Below, one piece after another: positions 38,287 to 46,561 of a DNA stretch of 64,000 nt (position 1 is its first letter; each line of letters opens with the position of its first letter). Source of the DNA: CAVTJL01 sp963828215 (lineage in GTDB: Bacteria; Pseudomonadota; Alphaproteobacteria; Geminicoccales; Geminicoccaceae); NCBI GenBank assembly GCA_963828215.1, contig CAWHFO010000062.1:1-64000 (forward strand), in the 5' to 3' direction. The notes beneath the pieces were generated by a model. The model was not told the DNA's origin, did no database searches, and saw only the letters and a list, made by a program, of their open reading frames with translations. Position numbers and translations under genes: made by a program.

Positions 38287-38655
38287 GGCGGACCGCGAGG
38301 CCACGCAGATTACCATGTCCGAGGCCACCTGAACGCTGATTGCCGACGAGCACCGGCTGACCGAGCGCGATCCCGGTTCAGACCGTTCAAGGAGGGTGAA
38401 AGTGGAGCCAGACGAGGCGGTGCCGGTGAGCACGCGCGTCAACAACGTCCGGAACGATGACGCCAGCTTGGTTGAACGAATTGCCTACGCTATGCCGGCG
38501 GCAGGGTGAGCTGTTGCTTCCCGAGCCGCGCCAGGGGCCTTTGGGCGGGGATCGGCCGGCCGCCGAGTTCCTAGCGCGGGGATGCGGGAGCGGCCCGCAT
38601 TGAAGAGGATTCTCCACACTGTCCCGATCATGACATGCGCCTTACCGGAGGCCGG
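38287..38655. other. intergenic stretch, nothing recognised
   Basis: About 370 bp between the SBP56 gene and the ABC permease gene. No frame is convincing and I see no clear terminator or riboswitch. Confidence 0.5.
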
Positions 38656-39507
38656 ATGAGGCGCGTTCTGTCTGGGTTAGGCGAGCGGCCATCGGCCTTG
38701 CTGGCGCTGATGCTGATCCTTCTCGTGATTTCCTGCGCTATCGCGGCGCCGTGGTTGGCGCCTTACTCGCCAGACGCGCAGCCCTTCGACGGCCTCTCGA
38801 TCGACGGCGCGCCGCTGCCGCCCAGCAGCCAGCACTGGCTGGGCACCGATACGCTGGGGCGCGACCTCTTGTCGCGGCTGCTGTTCGGCGCACGGACATC
38901 CTTGATCATCGGCCTGGTCGCCAATGGCGTCGCTGTCGTCATCGGCATGGTCATCGGCACCGTCGCCGGCTATCTCGGCAAGGGCGTCGGCAGCGGCCTG
39001 ATGCGCTTCACCGACTTGATGATGGCCTTTCCGGCCCTGCTGCTGGCCATCGTCCTGGCGACACTGCTCCGCCCCAGCCTGTGGATCGTGGCGCTCGTCA
39101 TCGCGATGGTGAACTGGGTCCAGGTCGCCCGCATCGTCTACACCGAGACCCGCGGCCTCGTGGAGCGGGACTTCATCCTGGCCGAGCGCTCGCTCGGCGC
39201 CGGCCATGCCCGCATCGTCTTCCGGCACATCGTCCCCCATCTCGTGCCCACCGCCATCGTCTGGGGCACGCTCGGCATCGCCACGACCGTGCTGCTGGAG
39301 GCGACCCTGAGCTTCCTCGGCGTCGGGGTGCAGCCGCCGGAGCCGTCCTGGGGCAACATCATCTACGAGAGCCAGAGCTACTTTCAGGCAGCACCCTGGC
39401 TCGTCTTCATTCCGGGGGCCATCATCCTGGTGACGGCGCTGTCGTTCAACCTGCTCGGCGACGCGCTGCGCGACCTGCTCGATCCGACCCAGCGGGGCAG
39501 GGGCTGA
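38656..39507 (+). CDS. peptide/nickel-type ABC transporter permease (DppC/OppC family)
   Basis: 283 residues from the ATG at 38656, preceded by GGAGG at 5 nt. It has the DppC layout: a hydrophobic N-terminal helix (LLALMLILLVISCAIAAPWL), the HWLGTDTLGRDLLSRLLFGA motif, LMRFTDLMMAFPALLLAIVL, the EAA loop RDFILAERSLGAGHARIVFR HIVPH, and LEATLSFLGVGVQPPEPSWG. Five or six membrane helices. Its stop overlaps the start of the next permease (TGATG). The gene order C, B, A, then ATPase is unusual for a dpp operon. Confidence 0.93.
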   Translation: MRRVLSGLGERPSALLALMLILLVISCAIAAPWLAPYSPDAQPFDGLSIDGAPLPPSSQHWLGTDTLGRDLLSRLLFGARTSLIIGLVANGVAVVIGMVIGTVAGYLGKGVGSGLMRFTDLMMAFPALLLAIVLATLLRPSLWIVALVIAMVNWVQVARIVYTETRGLVERDFILAERSLGAGHARIVFRHIVPHLVPTAIVWGTLGIATTVLLEATLSFLGVGVQPPEPSWGNIIYESQSYFQAAPWLVFIPGAIILVTALSFNLLGDALRDLLDPTQRGRG

Positions 39508-40427
39508 TGGCCCTGGTCCTGGCGCGGAGGCTGGTCCAGGCGCTGCTGATCCTTCTCGGGGTCGCCGTCATCACCTTCCTCCTCCTCCATTTTCTCCCGG
39601 CCGACCCGGCAGCGCTGGTCGCCGGCCGCAGCGCCAGTGCCGCCACGATCGCCAATGTGCGGCACCAGCTGGGCCTCGACCAGCCGCTCGCCGTCCAGTT
39701 CTGGCACTACCTTTCCGCCCTCCTGCGCGGCGACCTCGGCCGCTCCTACATCCAGCGGAGCGAGGTCACGGCACTGATCGCCGCCCGCATCCCGGCGACG
39801 CTCCTTCTCATGCTGGCGGGCATTGCCGTCGAGGTCGTGCTCGGCCTCACCTTCGGCGTGCTGGCGGCCGTCAGGCGCAACGGCTTTTCGGACAGGGCCG
39901 TCATGATGCTGGCCTTCGTGGGCGTGTCCTCGCCGCAGTTCGTCGTGGCGCTGCTGCTGCTCTACGTCTTCGCCGCGTCGCTCGGCTGGTTCCCGATGAG
40001 CGGCTACGGGTCGCCCGCGCACATCGTGCTTCCAGCACTGACCCTGGGGCTTCTCGGGGCCGGCTGGTATGCCCGAATGGTCCGGTCGGCCATGATCGAC
40101 GTGCTGCACCAGGACTATGTCCGCACCGCCCACGCCAAGGGGCTTTCCGGCACCCGGGTGATTCTGCGCCACGCCCTGCCGAACGCGCTCCTGCCGATCG
40201 TCGCGATGATCGGCATCGATATCGGGCAGTTCATGGGCGGCGTCGTGGTCGTCGAGGCCGTCTATGGCTGGCCCGGGATCGGCCAGCTCGCCTGGCAGGC
40301 CATCCAGCAGGTCGACGTGCCCATCATCATGGGCGTCACGCTCGTCTCCTCGCTCGCCATCGTGCTGGGCAACCTTCTGGCCGATGTCGTGGCACCCGCC
40401 CTCGATCCCCGAATGCGTCGCCAATGA
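39507..40427 (+). CDS. peptide/nickel-type ABC transporter permease (DppB/OppB family)
   Basis: 306 residues: ALVLARRLVQALLILLGVAV, ITFLLLHFLPADPAALVAGR, LGLDQPLAVQFWHYLSALLR, GDLGRSYIQRSEVTALIAAR, the EAA motif DYVRTAHAKGLSGTRVILRH ALPN, and VVVEAVYGWPGIGQLAWQAI. These are the conserved DppB segments, with six helices. It forms the membrane channel with the DppC-type partner. Its start overlaps the preceding stop by one base, so translation is coupled. Confidence 0.93.
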   Translation: MALVLARRLVQALLILLGVAVITFLLLHFLPADPAALVAGRSASAATIANVRHQLGLDQPLAVQFWHYLSALLRGDLGRSYIQRSEVTALIAARIPATLLLMLAGIAVEVVLGLTFGVLAAVRRNGFSDRAVMMLAFVGVSSPQFVVALLLLYVFAASLGWFPMSGYGSPAHIVLPALTLGLLGAGWYARMVRSAMIDVLHQDYVRTAHAKGLSGTRVILRHALPNALLPIVAMIGIDIGQFMGGVVVVEAVYGWPGIGQLAWQAIQQVDVPIIMGVTLVSSLAIVLGNLLADVVAPALDPRMRRQ

Positions 40428-40465
40428 CGCCGTCCTGAGAAGCCCAAGGTGAAGGAAGAGCGCCG

Positions 40466-42091
40466 ATGACAATGACCTGGTTGAAGACAACGACTGCCGC
40501 GATCGCGCTGGTCGCGAGCCTGGGGTGCCTGCCGGCCGTCGCCGCGGACACGCCGGTGGAAGGCGGCTCGATCATCGTCACCTACAAGGACGACATGGCG
40601 ACCCTGGACCCGGCCATCGGCTATGACTGGCAGAACTGGTCGATGATCAACTCGGTCTTCTCGCGCCTCGTCGACTACAAGCCCGGGACCACCGAGCTGG
40701 CGCCGTCGCTGGCCGACAGCTATACCGTGTCGCCGGATGGCCTGACCTACACCTTCAAGCTCGACCCCAACGCCAAGTTCACCAACGGCCGCAAAGTGGT
40801 GGCGGCCGACGTCAAATATTCGATCGAGCGGGCCGTCAACCCGAAGACGCAGGGTCCGGGGGCGGGCTTTTTTCACTCGATCGTCGGAGCCGACAAGGTG
40901 ACCGACGGATCGTCCGAGACCATCTCGGGCATCGAGGCCGTCGACGACGGCACCGTCAAGTTCACCTTGTCGCAGCGCGATGCGACCTTCCTCAACGTCC
41001 TGGCACTGAACTTCGCCTCGGCCGTGCCGAAGGAGGTCGTCCAGGCGGAGGGTGCCGATTTCGGCAAGAAGCCGGTCGGGTCGGGCGCCTTCATGCTGAA
41101 GGAATGGGTACCGGGCCAGCGCATGGTCTTCGTCCGCAATCCCGATTATTTCCGGCATCGTCCCCACCTCGACCAGTACACGATCGAGATCGGTCAGGAG
41201 CCGCTGGTGGCGATCCTCCGGCTGCAGAAGGGCGAGACCGATATCGCCGGCGACGGCATTCCGCCCGCCAAATATCTGGAGATGAAGAACTCGCCCGACT
41301 CGGCCGGCATGATCGTCGATCGCGACCAGCTCGAGACGAGCTACATCACGATCAACGTCACCAAGAAGCCGCTCGACGATGTCCGCGTGCGCCGGGCGAT
41401 CAACATGGCGATCAACAAGGACCGCATCGTCCGCATCATCAATGGCCGAGCCACGCCGGCGGACCAGGTTCTGCCGCCGCTGATGCCGGGCTACGACCCG
41501 GACTACAAGGGCTATCCCTACGACGTCGAGAAGGCCAAGAAGCTCATGGCCGATGCCGGCCTCAAGGAGGGCTTCTCGACCGAGCTCTATGCCATGAACA
41601 CCGACCCCAATCCGCGCATCGCGCAGGCGATCCAGCAGGACCTGGCAGCGATCGGCATCAAGGCCGAGATCAGGGCCCTGGCCCAGCCGCAGACCATCGC
41701 CGCAGGCGGCAACCAGAAGCAGGCGGCCCTCACCTGGTCCGGCGGCATGGCCTGGATCGCCGACTTTCCGGACCCGTCGGATTTCTACGGACCGATCCTC
41801 GGCTGCGGCGGGGCCATCCAGGGCGGCTGGAACTGGTCCTGGTTCTGCGACAAGTCCTTCGAGGAGCGTGCGCTCGAGGCCGATGCCATGTCGGACCCGA
41901 AGCAGAAGGAGGAGCGCGCCAAGGTCTGGGCGCAGATCTTCACGGACATCCAGAAGCAGGAAGCGCCTTGGGTCCCCGTCTTCAACGAGCGCCGCGTGGT
42001 GGCGAAGTCGAAGCGCATGGGTGGTCCCGACCAGTTCTACCTCGATCCGACGAGGGTGATCGACTACGAGGCCATCTACGTCAAGAAGTGA
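40466..42091 (+). CDS. peptide/nickel-type ABC transporter substrate-binding protein (SBP_bac_5)
   Basis: 541 residues. Signal peptide TTAAIALVASLGCLPAVAAD, then the family 5 fold: MATLDPAIGYDWQNWSMINS, LAPSLADSYTVSPDGLTYTF, KLDPNAKFTNGRKVVAADVK YSIERA, DDVRVRRAINMAINKDRIVR, then YKGYPYDVEKAKKLMADAGL and DFPDPSDFYGPILGC. It is periplasmic and binds peptides or other oligo-solutes. Third gene of the dpp-like operon, 38 bp after the DppB-type gene. Substrate not predictable. Confidence 0.93.
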   Translation: MTMTWLKTTTAAIALVASLGCLPAVAADTPVEGGSIIVTYKDDMATLDPAIGYDWQNWSMINSVFSRLVDYKPGTTELAPSLADSYTVSPDGLTYTFKLDPNAKFTNGRKVVAADVKYSIERAVNPKTQGPGAGFFHSIVGADKVTDGSSETISGIEAVDDGTVKFTLSQRDATFLNVLALNFASAVPKEVVQAEGADFGKKPVGSGAFMLKEWVPGQRMVFVRNPDYFRHRPHLDQYTIEIGQEPLVAILRLQKGETDIAGDGIPPAKYLEMKNSPDSAGMIVDRDQLETSYITINVTKKPLDDVRVRRAINMAINKDRIVRIINGRATPADQVLPPLMPGYDPDYKGYPYDVEKAKKLMADAGLKEGFSTELYAMNTDPNPRIAQAIQQDLAAIGIKAEIRALAQPQTIAAGGNQKQAALTWSGGMAWIADFPDPSDFYGPILGCGGAIQGGWNWSWFCDKSFEERALEADAMSDPKQKEERAKVWAQIFTDIQKQEAPWVPVFNERRVVAKSKRMGGPDQFYLDPTRVIDYEAIYVKK

Positions 42092-42251
42092 CCTCGGATA
42101 AGAAGGCCGATGCGTTGACACTCTCCTCGGCCTCACGCGGACGCTCGCCGCAGCGGGCCAAGCCCTCGCAGACGTCTGCATCGCCAGAGCCTTGGCCCGC
42201 GGTGGGAAGCACGCTAATGCGCTTCGGCCGCTTCTACTCGGTTGATCGGGA

Positions 42252-42284
42252 GCGCCGTCGCATCCCTTGGGATCGCGACGGCGC
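42252..42284 (+). other. strong two-tier hairpin between the binding-protein and ATPase genes
   Basis: GCGCCGTCG pairs with CGACGGCGC; inside, ATCCC pairs with GGGAT around a TT loop, with a small internal bulge. No U-run follows. It lies in the 235-bp gap between the SBP stop (42091) and the ATPase start (42327). It could act as an mRNA-stability or attenuation element that lets the SBP be made in excess. Confidence 0.55.
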
Positions 42285-42326
42285 CGCCCTACAGATCATC
42301 GAGCCGAGTGAGACGATACATCTCAA

Positions 42327-44020
42327 ATGCCTCGGGACGTGAATAGATCCGGGCCCTCGCCGTCAGTCCTCGTCGTTGAGGATCTTTGCCTGGACGCCCG
42401 GACGCCGGAAGGGCTGCGGCCTGTCCTCGAAGGCGTCGGGCTATCGCTCGCCCCGGCGAGACGCTGTGCCTCGCAGGCGAGTCGGGCTCCGGCAAGTCGC
42501 TGACGGCGCTCTCGATCATGCGGCTCCTTTCGCCGTCGCTGAAGCTCAGGCGCGGCTCGATCCGGCTCGGCGGGCAGGAGATCACGACGATGTCACCCCG
42601 GGCCGTGCGCAGGCTGCGCGGCGGCGACATGGCCATGATCTTCCAGGAGCCCATGACCTCGCTCAACCCGGTCATGACCGTCGGTCAGCAGATGACCGAG
42701 GCCATCCGCGAGCACGGGCTCGCCACAGGGCGGGAGGCCGAGGCACGGGCCCGCGACATGCTCGATGCCGTCCACATCGCCGAGCCGGCGCGCCGCCTAG
42801 CGCAATATCCACACGAGCTGTCCGGCGGCATGCGCCAGCGCGTCATGATCGGCATGGCCCTGTCCTGCCGGCCGAAGCTCCTGATCGCCGATGAGCCGAC
42901 GACCGCGCTCGACGTCACGGTGCAGGCGCAGATCCTCAAGCTGATGCGCGAGCTGCGCGCGGAACTCGGCACGGCCATCCTCCTCATCACCCACGACATG
43001 GGCGTGGTGGCCGAGATGGCGGACCGGGTCGCGCTGCTGCGTGCCGGTCGCATCGTCGAGGAGGGGCCCGTCCTCGATATCTTCGAGCGCCCGCAGCACG
43101 GCTACACCCGGATGCTGCTCGCTGCGGTCCCGAGGCTCGGCAGCTTTGCGGGCACGGATGGGCCGCCGCGGGTCACCACGGTTGCGACGCCCCGCCCGGG
43201 CAAGGAGCCCGTCCTCTTCGTGAACGGGCTCGAGGTGAGCTATGGAGGCGCCTCGGGCTGGCTCGGTCGCGCCAAGGCTGCGGCACCCGTGGTACGGGGC
43301 GTCGAATTCGAGGTTCGAGCCGGCCGGACACTGGGCCTCGTCGGCGAGAGCGGCTCGGGCAAGTCGACGATCGGCAAGGCCGTGCTCGGGCTGATCCCCT
43401 TCACCGGCGAGGTGGTCATCGATGGCGTCAGCCTCGCCGGCCTGACATCGCGGGAGATGAAGCCGGTACGACGCAAGGCGCAGATGATCTTCCAGGACCC
43501 CTATGCCTCGCTCGATCCCAGAATGTCGGTCGGCGAGGCAATTGCCGAGCCGCTGGCCATCCATGGCGTCGGCAGGGCGGCGGAGCGTCGCGACCGCGTC
43601 GCGGAGCTTCTTAAGCGGGTTCATCTCCTGCCCGAGCACGCCACACGCTATCCGCACGAGTTCTCCGGCGGTCAGCGCCAGCGCATCTGCATCGCCCGGG
43701 CCCTGGCTCTTTCGCCCAAGATCATCGTGGCCGACGAGAGCGTCTCGGCACTCGACGTCTCGGTGCGGGGGCATGTGCTCGACCTCCTGCTCGAGCTGCA
43801 GGAGGAAATGGGGCTGGCCTACCTCTTCATCTCCCACGACATGGCGGTCGTCGAGCGGATGAGCCACGAGGTCGCCGTCATGCGCGAGGGGGAGATCGTC
43901 GAGCATGGCCCGAGACGAGCCGTGTTCGAGAGCCCCAGGACAGCCTATACCCAGTCTCTGATGGCGGCCGTGCCGGTCCCAGTTCCCCGCAGCAGAGCCG
44001 CCTTCGCGACAGCCCCCTGA
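42327..44020 (+). CDS. peptide ABC transporter, double ATP-binding protein (DppD-DppF fusion), frameshifted near 42452
   Basis: About 564 residues with two nucleotide-binding domains in one chain. The N-terminal start MPRDVNRSGPSPSVLVVEDL is in another frame and joins at GLSLA|PGETLCLAGESGSGKS (indel near 42452). Domain 1: Walker A GESGSGKSLTAL, MIFQEPMTSLNPVMTVGQQM, signature ELSGGMRQRVMIGMAL, LLIADEPTTALDVTVQAQIL. Domain 2: LVGESGSGKSTIGKAVLG, MIFQDPYASLDPRMSVGEAI, EFSGGQRQRICIARALALSP, IIVADESVSALDVSVRG. This is the usual fused DppDF ATPase of alphaproteobacterial peptide importers. It completes the operon begun at 38656. Confidence 0.9.
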
Positions 44021-44053
44021 CAGCCGCAGTGCCGGTGCGACACGGCCAGCAAG

Positions 44054-44164
44054 TTGGCGAACATTTTGGCGCTGTTGGGCCGCTTGCTCGAAACCGCCGA
44101 CCTGGAGCGCCGGGTCGAGCGGATCGAGGCCGACGCCGCCCGCCGACGGGAGATGCGCCAGTGA
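44054..44164 (+). CDS. very small phage/plasmid-type ORF
   Basis: 36 codons starting at TTG: ANILALLGRLLETADLERRV, ERIEADAARRREMRQ. It is strongly helical and its stop overlaps the GTG start of the next gene (GTGA), which suggests translational coupling and real coding. No obvious Shine-Dalgarno is present. Function unknown. Confidence 0.35.
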   Translation: MANILALLGRLLETADLERRVERIEADAARRREMRQ

Positions 44165-44577
44165 CGACCCGAGACCTCCATCGAAGGCTCGACCGGCTGG
44201 GCACCAAGCCCGCCGCCGACGGCCTGGGCAGTCGCCGCGACGCCGCTCGGCTGGCCGTCGTCGAGCGCGAGGTCGCCGAGCTGCTGAGGCGCCCGACCGC
44301 CGGACGGGCAGGACCGGAACTCGTCGCCCGGCTCGGCCGGGTCGGCGCCTTGGACAAGGAGGCCGCCGGGCTCCGCCGCCGGCTCTGTCCGCCTGATCCT
44401 GGCGCTGCCGAGCGCCGGAGGATCGAGGCCGCCGGGCTGGCCGCCGTCCCGAGCGACGAGCTGGCCGCGATCTACGAGGCTCGCCGCCGCCGCCCGACCG
44501 GGCGCCCTTCGCCGCGCGACCGCCTGCGAGCTGCCGCGATCGCCGCCGCCGACCTGCCCGAGCTGGCGCGGCTCTAA
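44161..44577 (+). CDS. hypothetical helical protein upstream of the IS1380 element
   Basis: 138 residues from GTG 44161: TTRDLHRRLDRLGTKPAADG, ARLAVVEREVAELLRRPTAG, RLGRVGALDKEAAGLRRRLC, PSDELAAIYEARRRR. Arg/Ala/Leu-rich, probably coiled-coil, with a fold I do not recognise; the compact overlapping arrangement with the preceding ORF suggests phage or plasmid origin. The stop TAA is part of the 4-bp target duplication of the adjacent IS (44574-44577), so the insertion sits exactly at the end of this gene and left it intact. Confidence 0.45.
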   Translation: MTTRDLHRRLDRLGTKPAADGLGSRRDAARLAVVEREVAELLRRPTAGRAGPELVARLGRVGALDKEAAGLRRRLCPPDPGAAERRRIEAAGLAAVPSDELAAIYEARRRRPTGRPSPRDRLRAAAIAAADLPELARL

Positions 44578-44799
44578 CCCGGATTTCTCACCAAGTGACG
44601 AGCGACGTCGCCTGGGCCGGGTCGGGTGGAGGTCGGGAAGGCGAGACGGTGGTGGGTGGGTTGGCTGAGGCTGAGTGGGTCGCGATGGTTCGTCCGGCGT
44701 TTCGAGCCGGCGGCCGAGCCTATGCGGGGCCTGTCAGCAGGCGGCTTGGACGAGCCTGAGATGGGCCAGGGCGAACTCGTCATGGCAGGGAAAGGCGGA

Positions 44800-44869
44800 G
44801 GCCATCGAGCGTCAGCAGACGCTCGATCCGATCTCCGGAGGAGACGGCGCCAGGAGGCGCCGGAGGGGC
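44800..44869 (-). repeat. three-hairpin palindromic insert, copy A
   Basis: 70 nt. Hairpin 1: ATCGAGCGTC / GACGCTCGAT, loop AGCA. Hairpin 2: TCTCC / GGAGA, loop GGA. Hairpin 3: CGGCGCC / GGCGCCG, loop AGGA. Framed by GGCC and GAGGGGC. It splits the transposase C-terminus between RRIKLA and SAFPCHDEFALAH. Confidence 0.8.
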
Positions 44870-45218
44870 GAGCTTGATCCGCCGGCAGCTGATCCGGACG
44901 AGTGCGGCGATCTTCAACAGGCGCAGGCGGATCGTGCCACAGGTGGCCTGAGCGAACTGGGTGTGGGCAAGACCGATGCGGCGCAACGCGCAGAGCAGGA
45001 CATAGGCCATAGACGCGAACCAGAGCCGCAGCTGATTGGCGCGCATGGTCGCCGCCGAGGTGCGCTCGGCGAAGAGGTCGAGCTGGCACTCCTTGATGCG
45101 ATTCTCCATCTCGCCGCGGGCACAATAGATGGTCTCGTAGAGCCGCCGCCCGTCGCTTTCGGCGGCCTTCAAGGAAGTGACGACGAAGCGCGGGTTGGGG
45201 CCGCCATGGGGTCCACTC

Positions 45219-45288
45219 GGCCATCGACCGTCAGGAGACGGTCGATCCGATCCGCGGAGCGGACACGGGCAGCAGCCCGTGGAGGGGC
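45219..45288 (-). repeat. three-hairpin palindromic insert, copy B
   Basis: Exactly 70 nt, same framework as copy A but with different, still perfectly paired stems. Hairpin 1: ATCGACCGTC / GACGGTCGAT, loop AGGA. Hairpin 2: TCCGC / GCGGA, loop GGA. Hairpin 3: CACGGGC / GCCCGTG, loop AGCA. Framed by GGCC and GAGGGGC. It separates RRRRVIA from (A)EWTPW. Confidence 0.8.
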
Positions 45289-45473
45289 GATGACGCGACG
45301 CCTACGGCTCCAGCTGTCCAGCGTCGTCCAGCGCAGCTCCTTGAAAACCCGGGCGGGAGCACCGGTCCGGCGGCCCGCGGCTTCGGCCTGGGCGAGCTCG
45401 GGGGCGATCGCACCCTCCAGCCTGGCATTACGGGCAAGCCCAAGGACATAGTCGACCCGGTCTGCCTCGCACC

Positions 45474-45514
45474 ATCGATGGCCAGGAGGCCATCGATCCG
45501 ATTCGCGAAGCGAC
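45474..45514 (-). repeat. palindromic insert, copy C (two hairpins)
   Basis: 41 nt. Hairpin 1: ATCGATGGCC / GGCCATCGAT, loop AGGA. The linker CCGA is as in copies A and B. Hairpin 2: TCGC / GCGA, loop GAA. The third hairpin is absent. It lies just after the RADSGFAR block of the transposase and before WCEADRVDYVLG. Confidence 0.75.
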
Positions 45515-45656
45515 GCGGGCGAAGCCGCTGTCGGCTCGCAGGAGAATGCGAGCCCGGGGCCAATGCGCGCGGATCTGCGCGATGATCCGCGCGACCTCTT
45601 CGAGCGCGCCGGCGGACGCGTCGACGTTCGACCGCCGCAGCCTGGCCGCCAGCAGG

Positions 45657-45679
45657 ATCGAGCCGCAGAGCGGATCGAT
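45657..45679 (-). repeat. single-hairpin insert (hairpin-1-like)
   Basis: 23 nt: ATCGAGCCGC and GCGGATCGAT around AGA, with one mismatch. It resembles hairpin 1 of copies A-C (ATCGA ... AGnA ... TCGAT). It lies where the transposase should read VFCG-R-HLLAA but reads VFCGIDPLCGSILLAA. Confidence 0.5.
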
Positions 45680-45716
45680 GCCGCAGAAGACGTAGAGCGG
45701 CAGGTAGCAATAGCAG

Positions 45717-45746
45717 CCCCCCGGTCCCGCTTCGCGGGCCGGAGGG
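45717..45746 (-). repeat. 30-nt two-tier hairpin insert, copy D
   Basis: Outer arms CCCCCCGG / CCGGAGGG (one non-Watson-Crick position), a bulged T, inner arms CCCGC / GCGGG, triloop TTC. On the transposase strand the insert is in frame and adds a peptide GGCPPAREAGPG between HGY and GCYCYLPLYV. Confidence 0.75.
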
Positions 45747-46062
45747 CAGCCTCCGTAGCCGTGGAAGAACCGGCCCTCCTGATGCCCGTGCAACGGATTG
45801 TCGGTTGCATCAAGATCGAGCACGATCCGCTTCGGTGGCGCGCGATTCGCGTCGAGGAAGAGATCAACCAGCAGCCGCTCGACCGCCGCCGGGTCGTGGC
45901 CGATCTTGCGATAGCGATCCGCACTGGCGGCGCCGTGCTCGAGCCGGTTGAGCGTGCTCTTGCCAGCGAGCGGCGCACAACCCGCCCGCCGAGCCCCGAG
46001 CTTGCCGGCGAGGATCGCCAGCACCGGGTCGTGCCGCAACCGATCGTGGTCGACCAAGTCCT

Positions 46063-46092
46063 CCCCCGGGTCCGGCTTTGCCGGCCCGAGGG
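46063..46092 (-). repeat. 30-nt two-tier hairpin insert, copy E
   Basis: Same architecture as copy D with compensated changes: outer arms CCCCCGGG / CCCGAGGG (the same single unpaired position), a bulged T, inner arms CCGGC / GCCGG, triloop TTT. It encodes ACPRAGKAGPGG after GQRVMGIALG, just before EDLVDHDRL. Confidence 0.75.
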
Positions 46093-46561
46093 CAGGCGCC
46101 GCCGAGCGCAATTCCCATCACCCGCTGGCCGACCAAGGTCGCAAGGGCATGCTCGACCCGCGTTCCGTCGCGCCCATCGCTGAAGCAGGTCGCGAAACGG
46201 TCGATCAAGCCGATCGCCCGGTCGGTGGCGCCGAGCAGCAACGCGCCCGCGTCCGTGGTCATGGCCCCGCCGTCGAACCCCGCCACCACCGAGCGACCGT
46301 CGACCGTTCCAAAAGCGAGCTGGCTCGGGCTACACTCTGTCGGCATCGGGGACCTCCTCTGCTGAGCGTTAAGTCTTCGTCGCAGAAGAACTATCGCCCA
46401 ATCAGAGCCCGGATGCACGTACTCCTCGTGAGAAATCCGGGCTAACACGACCGGCTCCAGCCCCGCCGCTGACTGCCGGATGACTACCTGCCACTCCCGG
46501 ACGGCCGACCCGTGATATAGGCGAGGAAGTCGGTCGCAACGCGCTGATCCATGGTCCGCGT

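Larger units (their letters stand above)
44734..46346 (-). pseudogene. IS1380-family transposase, broken by palindromic inserts and frame changes
   Basis: Start ATG 46346 with GGAGG at 7 nt (MPTECSPSQLAFGTVDGRSV). Family blocks in order across frames: VVAGFDGGAMTTDAGALLLG (first catalytic Asp region), LAGKSTLNRLEHG, APPKRIVLDLDATDNPLHGH QEGRFFHGY (second Asp), CYCYLPLYVFCG, RILLRADSGFAR, VDYVLGLARNARLEGAI, CARGEMENRIKECQLDLFAE with the Glu, MRANQLRLWFASMAYVLLCA, ending EFALAHLRLVQAAC and stop at 44736-44734. At five or six places short hairpin-forming inserts interrupt these blocks, two of them also adding a peptide of the form CP-x-A-x-x-AGPG. The gene cannot produce an intact transposase as written. 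Confidence 0.8.
44578..46441 (-). mobile_element. IS1380-family insertion sequence with perfect 14-bp TIRs and 4-bp target duplication
   Basis: The ends are perfect inverted repeats: CCCGGATTTCTCAC at 44578-44591 and its complement at 46428-46441. Both sides are flanked by CTAA (44574-44577 and 46442-46445), the 4-bp duplication expected for this family. The 1,864-bp length is longer than the usual 1.6-1.7 kb; the excess is of the order of the palindromic inserts found within its transposase gene. One transposase gene runs on the minus strand. Confidence 0.88.

Noticed and set aside
44800..46092. CRISPR-like or tandem-repeat reading of the spaced palindromes in IS1380
   Set aside because: Spacing is irregular, there are no unique spacers of constant length, and the units are inserted between conserved transposase blocks.
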